NCBI RefSeq assembly: GCF_010131535.1
Contig: NZ_WUBS01000006.1
Location: 186,001 to 250,000 of the forward strand
Length of the DNA stretch: 64,000 nucleotides
From: Acerihabitans arboris
GTDB lineage: Bacteria; Pseudomonadota; Gammaproteobacteria; Enterobacterales; Enterobacteriaceae
Direction: 5' to 3'
A model generated the notes under the pieces. The model made no database searches. It saw only the letters and a program-made list of their open reading frames with translations, and was not told the origin of the DNA. Within the stretch, counting starts at the first letter, position 1. Each line of letters starts with the position of its first letter. Position numbers and translations under genes: made by a program. Shown piece by piece: positions 57,957 through 64,000 of this stretch.

Positions 57957-58128
57957 TGCGTTTCCCCGGCCTGCGGGTCGGGTTCCCCCTCCTTCGATAC
58001 CCCGAATATTTGCCACTTTTGCCGCCTATTCGGGCGTTTGATTTGCCTGCGCCGGATTTACAGTATCGGCGGTAACAGAAAAATTTTTATTCCCCGTCGG
58101 GCGTCTCTTTTTCTAAGGTTCCTTTTGC

Positions 58129-59664
58129 GTGGCAAAATCATTTTTACGAAGTGGCGGTCTGCTGGATATTTATGCGCTGGGCGAACAGGGCCGGCCGGTG
58201 CATGCGTCGGCGTTGCAGATACGCGAAACCCTGCGCCTGCGCCAACAGCAGCGCATCGCCGACTGCCTGGCGATTCCCCAGCCTAACGAGGATGGCGATC
58301 GTATCGACTGGTATTCGCCGCGCGCGGGTAAGGTGTCCTCATGGGCCGGGGCCAGCGATGCTGAACGCGCGTCCGCGCTTAGGGAGCTGGAAAGCTGCCA
58401 GGCCGTCGCCGCCGAACTTTGCCGGCGCGCCGGGATGGCGGAAAAGGCCGCCCAACGGCTGTTTGGCGCGTTATTGTCAAAAGCCCTGCGGTTTCCCGAT
58501 AAGCAGAATGTCTATCTGGTGGGCGGTAAGCCGGTGCTGACGTTCTGGGGTTTTGTCAGCCTGGATAAAAAAACCAGCGCCGACCCGTTCGAGAGCCTGC
58601 GCCCAGCCGTGGATCAGGCTCCTGATAAAACCATGGAGGTATCATTTACCGCGCTGGCGCAGGATGTCGAACCGACCGCACGACCCATCGGCGTTGACGA
58701 GCCGGCGGCGACAGCGTCAAGCCCGCCATCGCAGACGTTCCCCGCCGGGGAAAAATCTCGTCCGGCTGACAACCAGCGCCGGCGCCGGTGGCGTGTTTGG
58801 TGGCTGCTGCCCGCGCTGGCGGTGCTGGCAACGCTGGCGTCGCAAATCCGCGGCGGCGTATCCGGCGTCCTGCTTTCCCCGGCGCCGGCGTTATCCGAAG
58901 TTAGCGCCGAAAAACGGATTTTACCCGCCTCCGGTCATGCGCCTGAACCCGCGTTCCCGAGCCGTACACCCCTGGCGCCGCTTACCGGTGGCGCCGCCGC
59001 GGTTCATCCTGCCGGCGTGAGCGCCACGACATACCCGGCCGGAGGGACCACCCTGGTAAATCCCGGCGGCGCGGACGGTCGGGGCGCCCAGGCAACGCCG
59101 AACGACGCGGCGCATCCCGCATCCGTGCCAAACGGCGCGCCCGCCGCCGGGGATAAGCCACGGGAGGACCCGACGCCCGTAGCCGTAGGCCCAACCGTCC
59201 CCGCCCTCCAGGCGCCCCCCCCGCCGGCCGATAAGCCGGTGGCCGCTGCGGCCGCCCCTGAGCCGGCCTCCATCAGCAAGAACGCGCTGACGCTGTCGCC
59301 GGAGGCGATAAAAATCGGCTCGACGGATTTCCTTAACGGCAACTGGCGCGCCACGGTCGATATCAAGACGCCGCTGACCGGCAAACCGCCGAGTCTCAAA
59401 TATCAGCTTAACCATGGCAAGGGCACGGTCAAGATAACCCATGGCGACGGCGTGACCTGCCGGACGGCGGTCGACGCCGGGCTGATGAAATCCGGCAATC
59501 TGGTGATCAATAGCCGCGCCAAGGCCCGGTGCAGCGACGGTACCCGCTATCAAATACCGGAAGTCGCCTGCCGGCAGGGCGCAAAAGGCGTGGCGGAGTG
59601 CAAAGGACGCTATGACGCCAATACAACCTTTCCGATAACGATGAAGCGCGAGAGTGGACAATAA
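58129..59664 (+). CDS. srfA: SrfA-like membrane-anchored protein
   Basis: First gene of an srfABC cluster, 511 residues; biochemical role unknown. The start is GTG with AAGG 11 bases upstream. Residues 1-160 form a cytosolic domain. A basic patch (QRRRRWRVWW) leads into one membrane helix (about 222-238). Residues about 250-390 are Pro/Ala/Gly-rich, and a C-terminal domain (about 395-511) has four cysteines (VTCRTAV, ARCSDGTRY, VACRQGA, AECKGRYD) fit for two periplasmic disulfides. srfB begins at the base after its stop. Named by operon position and resemblance; in Salmonella srfA belongs to the SsrB regulon. Confidence 0.75.
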   Translation: MAKSFLRSGGLLDIYALGEQGRPVHASALQIRETLRLRQQQRIADCLAIPQPNEDGDRIDWYSPRAGKVSSWAGASDAERASALRELESCQAVAAELCRRAGMAEKAAQRLFGALLSKALRFPDKQNVYLVGGKPVLTFWGFVSLDKKTSADPFESLRPAVDQAPDKTMEVSFTALAQDVEPTARPIGVDEPAATASSPPSQTFPAGEKSRPADNQRRRRWRVWWLLPALAVLATLASQIRGGVSGVLLSPAPALSEVSAEKRILPASGHAPEPAFPSRTPLAPLTGGAAAVHPAGVSATTYPAGGTTLVNPGGADGRGAQATPNDAAHPASVPNGAPAAGDKPREDPTPVAVGPTVPALQAPPPPADKPVAAAAAPEPASISKNALTLSPEAIKIGSTDFLNGNWRATVDIKTPLTGKPPSLKYQLNHGKGTVKITHGDGVTCRTAVDAGLMKSGNLVINSRAKARCSDGTRYQIPEVACRQGAKGVAECKGRYDANTTFPITMKRESGQ

Positions 59665-62649
59665 ATGCTGGCGACGATTACGGACTACCAACAACACATC
59701 CGGCTGATTGGCGACAGCGGCATTCAGTTTCTGGATTTTGCCCTGACGCCCGCGTTAAGCGACGACCTGCCCGGCAAGTTTGTCCGCCAGACCGCCAACG
59801 GCCCGCTGCTGCGCCTGGATTATAATCAGCAGACCGGCAAATATAGCGTGCCGGTGCCGGCAGGCGCGCCGCCGGAGGTGGTAAAACCCGAATTCAGTTT
59901 CCCCCTGGCGCAATCGCTGGCGTTGCTGGATAGCCTGTGGCTGCCGCTGCCCGTATTCCGTTTTACACCCCCGCGCGCCTTCCTGGGCGGCCCGGATAAC
60001 TGGGCGCGGGTGCGTATTTGCGCGCTGGACGCGCCGGATCGGCATGGTTTTACCCACCGGGTCGGCGTCGCCTTCGATACCCGGGTTTATCCGGCCGACC
60101 ACGCCGATCCTTCGATTGCCCCGAACGAAACCGATATCCAGAACGGCATCGGCTTCATCCTGGCGCACCGCAGCGACGAACTGGGCGAGTTCCTGGATCT
60201 GACCTGGGTCGACGGCTGGCTGCGCGAAGTCTTTACCCAGCAGGCCAGCCGCCGGGAAGATCGCAGCGCCCGCGAGATGGAAGTCGCGTTCCGCTCATTT
60301 GAATATCAGGCCCATTACCTGAATATACTGGCGATGCTCGGTGAACAGCTGCGTATGCCGGAGATAAAAATCAGCGCCGGCACGCTGCGGGAACCGGTGG
60401 TCAACGTGGATCTCATCCTCGACGTCGGCAACTCGCATACCTGCGGCGTGCTGGTGGAGGACCATGCCGATGAGCCGAATGGCCTGAAGCAAACCTATGA
60501 ACTGCAGATCCGCGATCTAAGCGCGCCGCAGTTCTTATATAACGAGCTGTTTGAAAGCCGCGTCGAGTTTGCGCAGGCCCGGTTCGGCAAATCGAATTTT
60601 TCCCTGGAAAGCGGACGCGATGACGCCTTTATCTGGCCCGCCATTATCCGCGTCGGCCGCGAGGCCGGACGCCTGGCGTTAACGCGCCGGGGCACCGAGG
60701 GGTCCAGCGGGATCTCCAGTCCGCGCCGGTATTTATGGGATGAGGAGAGTTATGCCGCCGGATGGCGGTTCAGCCAGGGGCCGGGCCGGCCGGCAAATGA
60801 ACCGCCGGCGGTGGCGGCGCCGTTTACCCACCTGATCAATGACGAGGGACGCCCGCTCTACCTGCTGCCGGCCGACGATCGCCTGCCGGTATTTTCACCG
60901 CACTACAGCCGCAGCTCGCTGATGACCCTGATGCTGTCCGAACTGCTGGCCCAGGCGTTGACGCAAATCAACAGCGTGGCGCAGCGTATGAAGATGAACC
61001 ACGACGCGGCGCCGCGCCGGTTGCGCACCATCGTGCTCACCCTGCCGTCGGCGATGCCGAAACCGGAGCGGGAGATTTTCCTGCGCCGGATGAACGAGGC
61101 CATCGGCCTGGTCTGGAAGGCGATGGGCTGGCATAACGCCGATGACGCGTTCGCCACCCCCGGGGATCGGGGCAAAAGCCGGGTGCCGGTGCCCGAGGTG
61201 CAGATGGAATGGGACGAGGCCACCTGCGGGCAGATGGTCTACCTGTACAACGAAACCCAGGTTAATTTCGCCGGCCATACCGATGCGTTTTTCGCCGCCA
61301 TGGCCAGGCCGGACAGAACGCCGGCCGCCGGTGAGGCCGCCGGCAAAAGCCTGCGCATCGCGTCGATTGATATCGGCGGCGGCACCACCGATCTGGCCGT
61401 CACGCACTACGGCCTCGACGGCGGCGGCAAGGACGTCAAAATCACCCCGCGCCTGCTGTTTCGCGAGGGATTTAAGGTGGCGGGCGACGATATCCTGCTT
61501 GATGTGATCCAGCTTTATGTCTTGCCCGCCTTACAGACGGCGCTGGCCAACGCCGGGCTGGACAATCCCGGCGCGCTGCTGGCCCGGCTGTTCGGCAACG
61601 ATGGCCGCATGGGCGGACAAAGCGCGCTGCGCCAACAGGCGACCCTGCAGCTGTTTATTCCCCTCGGCCGCGCGATCCTGGCCGCCTATGAACATTTCGA
61701 CCCGCTGGAAACCCAGACGGAAATCGATGCCACCTTCGGTGAACTGATTGCCCAAACGCCCGCGCTCAACGTGCTGGCGCATATCCAGGGCGAAGTGCAG
61801 CGCGGCCTGCCGGCGGACGCCGGGCCGTTCGATATCCTGCAAGTGCCCCTCCAGGTCAGGCTTGGCAAACTGCACGACGAGTTTTTGGCGAATCGCATGA
61901 CGATTACCCGGCACCTGCGCTCGTTATCCGAAGTGGTGGCGCTTTATGACTGCGATGTATTGCTGCTCACCGGCCGGCCGGCGCGGTTTCCCGGCATCCA
62001 GGCGCTGTTCCGCCATCTGCAGCCGTTGCCCAATAACCGTATCCTGTCGCTGGACGGGTACCATACCAACGAATGGTACCCGTTTCACCAGCGCGGCCGT
62101 ATCGAGAACCCCAAATCCACCGCCGCCGTGGGGGCGATGCTGTGTCTGCTGGCGCTGAGCCTGCGGCTGCCGGGGTTCTATTTTAAAGCCGGTGATTTCC
62201 AGCCCTACTCGACCCTGCGCTATCTCGGCATGCTGGACGGCAACCATACCCTGGCCGCCGAGAACGTCTATTACGACAATATCGATCTCGACGCGGCGGA
62301 CTTCGCGCTGGACGCCAGGGCCGGCTTTCGTATGCGCGGCGCGCTGTGCCTGGGATTCCGGCAATTGGATAATGAACGCTGGCCGGCTTCAGCGCTGTAT
62401 ACGCTGTCGATAGTCGACCAGCAGTTGGCCCGGCGCGTGGCCGGCGAAAGCGAACTGCGTATCCGCCTGGCGGCGATACGGGGCGACGCCTCGTCCGGTC
62501 CGGAGCGGTTTGACATTGCGGAAGCGGTGCTGGAGGACGGTACCCCCGTGCCGCGGCATCATTTGCGGTTGGCATTAAATACCCTGGCCGATAGCGGCTC
62601 GGGTGCGACCGATTATTGGATCGATAGCGGGAGCATAGTGAAAAAATGA
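59665..62649 (+). CDS. srfB: Virulence factor SrfB family, actin/Hsp70-like ATPase fold
   Basis: Large cytosolic protein of 994 residues of the SrfB family. Two motifs fit the actin/Hsp70/sugar-kinase fold: DLILDVGNSHTCGVLVE (phosphate 1, about 250-263) and IASIDIGGGTTDLAVTHYG (phosphate 2, about 565-582). VLLLTGRPARFPGIQALFRHL (about 770) resembles the adenosine motif. Such proteins bind ATP and change shape, so a chaperone- or motor-like role is reasonable but untested here. It starts immediately after srfA, and its stop overlaps the srfC start (ATGA). Confidence 0.85.
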   Translation: MLATITDYQQHIRLIGDSGIQFLDFALTPALSDDLPGKFVRQTANGPLLRLDYNQQTGKYSVPVPAGAPPEVVKPEFSFPLAQSLALLDSLWLPLPVFRFTPPRAFLGGPDNWARVRICALDAPDRHGFTHRVGVAFDTRVYPADHADPSIAPNETDIQNGIGFILAHRSDELGEFLDLTWVDGWLREVFTQQASRREDRSAREMEVAFRSFEYQAHYLNILAMLGEQLRMPEIKISAGTLREPVVNVDLILDVGNSHTCGVLVEDHADEPNGLKQTYELQIRDLSAPQFLYNELFESRVEFAQARFGKSNFSLESGRDDAFIWPAIIRVGREAGRLALTRRGTEGSSGISSPRRYLWDEESYAAGWRFSQGPGRPANEPPAVAAPFTHLINDEGRPLYLLPADDRLPVFSPHYSRSSLMTLMLSELLAQALTQINSVAQRMKMNHDAAPRRLRTIVLTLPSAMPKPEREIFLRRMNEAIGLVWKAMGWHNADDAFATPGDRGKSRVPVPEVQMEWDEATCGQMVYLYNETQVNFAGHTDAFFAAMARPDRTPAAGEAAGKSLRIASIDIGGGTTDLAVTHYGLDGGGKDVKITPRLLFREGFKVAGDDILLDVIQLYVLPALQTALANAGLDNPGALLARLFGNDGRMGGQSALRQQATLQLFIPLGRAILAAYEHFDPLETQTEIDATFGELIAQTPALNVLAHIQGEVQRGLPADAGPFDILQVPLQVRLGKLHDEFLANRMTITRHLRSLSEVVALYDCDVLLLTGRPARFPGIQALFRHLQPLPNNRILSLDGYHTNEWYPFHQRGRIENPKSTAAVGAMLCLLALSLRLPGFYFKAGDFQPYSTLRYLGMLDGNHTLAAENVYYDNIDLDAADFALDARAGFRMRGALCLGFRQLDNERWPASALYTLSIVDQQLARRVAGESELRIRLAAIRGDASSGPERFDIAEAVLEDGTPVPRHHLRLALNTLADSGSGATDYWIDSGSIVKK

Positions 62650-64000
62650 GCCAATTCATGTCTACGCCGTTGCCGGGACAACTCCAGCCGGGCCTGGACC
62701 CTGAGCCGTCGCGGCGTCAAATGCAAAATCAGTTACCGAACCCATTGCAGAATCAGTTGCATAACCGGCTGCATGGGGTCTTAGAGGGTATCGATCGGGC
62801 GATCGACTGGATCGCCGCCACGCGCCGTCACGCGCCGCGCCTGGATATGGAAGCCGGCAGGTTGGGCATACGGCTGCGCCGTTGCCGCACCCAGGCCCGC
62901 TATCTGTACAATGCGTCGCACGGCGAAACGGCCATCGGGTTCTACGGCCAGTCGGCGCGCGGCAAACTTCATCTGATCGCCGCGCTGGCGGCGGGACAGG
63001 ACGGCGCGCTAACAACCGAACTAGGCGGCAAACGCCTTGATGTGCTGTCCCTGATCGAGCCGCAAAGCCGGACCACGGGTCTGGCGCTGCGGTTCAGCCG
63101 ACGGCGGCCGGCGGAAAATTCCGCCTATCCGGTACAGCTCAAGCTGCTCGGTGAAGCCGATCTCGGCATGATTATGGTCAATATTTTCATGGACGGGACC
63201 GGACCGGACACCGCCGGGCGCGATCTGGGCGACCAGGCCCTGGACGATTGCCTGGACCGCTTGCTGACCCATCGCCAGGCGGAGCCGGTCGCCGGCATGA
63301 GCGGCGATCGGGTGGTGGAGTTGTGGGATTATGTCTCGCGCCATGACCGCCGGCGGCAAAAACAGCTTGAGATCCGCTTCTGGCCGTTGGCGGTGGAGCT
63401 GGCGCCCTATCTCAGCGTCGAGGATCGCGCCGAGCTTTTCTCGGTGTTATGGCAACAGCGAGCGGATCTCACCGTCGCTTACCGTCATTTTGCCGCGATC
63501 CTGCAACATCTGGACGGCGCGTCATACGTGATGGCGCCGCTTGGGGTGCTGGTGGACGATAACGCGCTGCGCGCCGACGGCATCCTGGACAACGCGATGC
63601 TCGCGCGCCTATACACCGCCGCCGACCCGCTTATCCAGGTGGCGCCCATACTGAACGGCGGGGCCGCAACGCCGGTCGAACTATCGATGGCCGAACTGGC
63701 GATGCTGGCCGTCGAGCTGCTGATCCCGCTGGACGCCCCGGCGCGCGCGAGTCTCGGTGAGCCGGTGGATTTAATTGATTTTGCCGGCATCGGCGGCAGC
63801 CTCGAGCGCGTAACGACACCCGCCATACCACAGGAAAACGCCATCGGCGTCGCCTACCCGCTGGCGCCCGCCCTGCTGCGCGCGCGCCGCGCTTACCTGC
63901 CCGAACGCTATGCCGACCGCCAGGACGTTAATCTACTGATGGTATGCACCGCGGCGACGCAACGCCCGGAGGTCGCCGCCGCCGGCAAGTTATTGGATTA
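62646..64000 (+). CDS. srfC: SrfC-like putative P-loop protein, 3' end outside the window
   Basis: First 451 codons of the third srf gene, running off the right edge. The start ATG overlaps the srfB stop (ATGA at 62646-62649). After a Gln/Asn/Pro-rich N-terminus, residues 98-109 read GFYGQSARGKLH: a Walker-A-like loop whose usual Ser/Thr after GK is Leu. The region to about 300 (VNIFMDGTGPDTAG, ELWDYVSRHDRRRQKQ) fits the SrfC family as I know it. Function unknown; in some insect-associated enterobacteria srfABC products have been reported as toxins. Confidence 0.8.
   Translation, partial: MSQFMSTPLPGQLQPGLDPEPSRRQMQNQLPNPLQNQLHNRLHGVLEGIDRAIDWIAATRRHAPRLDMEAGRLGIRLRRCRTQARYLYNASHGETAIGFYGQSARGKLHLIAALAAGQDGALTTELGGKRLDVLSLIEPQSRTTGLALRFSRRRPAENSAYPVQLKLLGEADLGMIMVNIFMDGTGPDTAGRDLGDQALDDCLDRLLTHRQAEPVAGMSGDRVVELWDYVSRHDRRRQKQLEIRFWPLAVELAPYLSVEDRAELFSVLWQQRADLTVAYRHFAAILQHLDGASYVMAPLGVLVDDNALRADGILDNAMLARLYTAADPLIQVAPILNGGAATPVELSMAELAMLAVELLIPLDAPARASLGEPVDLIDFAGIGGSLERVTTPAIPQENAIGVAYPLAPALLRARRAYLPERYADRQDVNLLMVCTAATQRPEVAAAGKLLD

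Noticed and set aside
1-64000. Insertion sequences, CRISPR arrays, tRNA/rRNA genes, phage integrases
   Set aside because: No transposase or integrase protein, no spaced repeat array, and no RNA gene signature was recognised on either strand.

Overview
The window is a stretch of a GC-rich Enterobacterales chromosome that includes the replication terminus. Nearly every housekeeping protein reads as a close relative of an Escherichia coli protein. Gene order add / ydgA / manA / fumC / tus / ynfM-ynfL / mlc / bioD2 / ynfB-ynfA / ydfG / dcp follows E. coli in reverse orientation. A Tus-binding Ter site (16746-16768) and a 28-bp dif site (47171-47198, one mismatch to E. coli dif) are both readable. 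The mix of genes (araFGH next to araBA, a putative PurR-controlled guaD-xdhABC cluster, an intact gapC, srfABC) suggests a free-living or facultatively host-associated enterobacterium, possibly related to Sodalis/Pectobacteriaceae; this lineage guess is weak. I see no transposase, tRNA, rRNA or CRISPR array.

Layout. 1-7738: arabinose locus, with araB-araA leftward and araF-araG-araH-araC rightward from a shared control region that resembles the E. coli araI promoter. 7843-9971: ydgJ oxidoreductase and yfeH transporter. 10004-14091: add, ydgA and manA, leftward. 14190-14259: a degenerate 14-bp tandem repeat before fumC. 15805-16768: tus and Ter. 17028-22467: an AmiD-like amidase without signal peptide, ynfM/ynfL, mlc, bioD2. 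23148-29716: a visibly AT-richer six-gene operon (FAD oxidoreductase, two GT2 glycosyltransferases, NAD-dependent reductase/epimerase, sugar isomerase-like TIM barrel, large polytopic membrane protein) that looks like an acquired lipid-linked sugar system and is the best candidate for something undescribed. 29763-31800: a DUF1161 protein, ynfB, ynfA, ydfG. 31876-43966: a block absent from this position in E. coli, holding an aldo-keto reductase, guaD-xdhABC, an autotransporter and an alcohol dehydrogenase. 44270-48429: dcp, a yjbD homologue, dif and gapC. 48506-53844: a KDG-kinase-like gene, yceI, DUF3750, a nuclease/phosphatase, and an SDR/HxlR pair. 54084-57956: an AbgB-like M20 hydrolase with a polar amino-acid-type ABC importer lacking a local ATPase. 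58129-64000: srfA, srfB and the first part of srfC.

How the genes work together. Arabinose is imported by AraFGH, isomerised by AraA and phosphorylated by AraB under AraC and probably CRP. Guanine is deaminated to xanthine by GuaD and oxidised by XdhAB, matured by XdhC; two LacI/PurR-type boxes sit in front of guaD. Mlc, with CRP- and Mlc-like sites in its own upstream region, links this segment to glucose control. Tus/Ter and dif place the replication fork trap and the chromosome-dimer resolution site about 30 kb apart.
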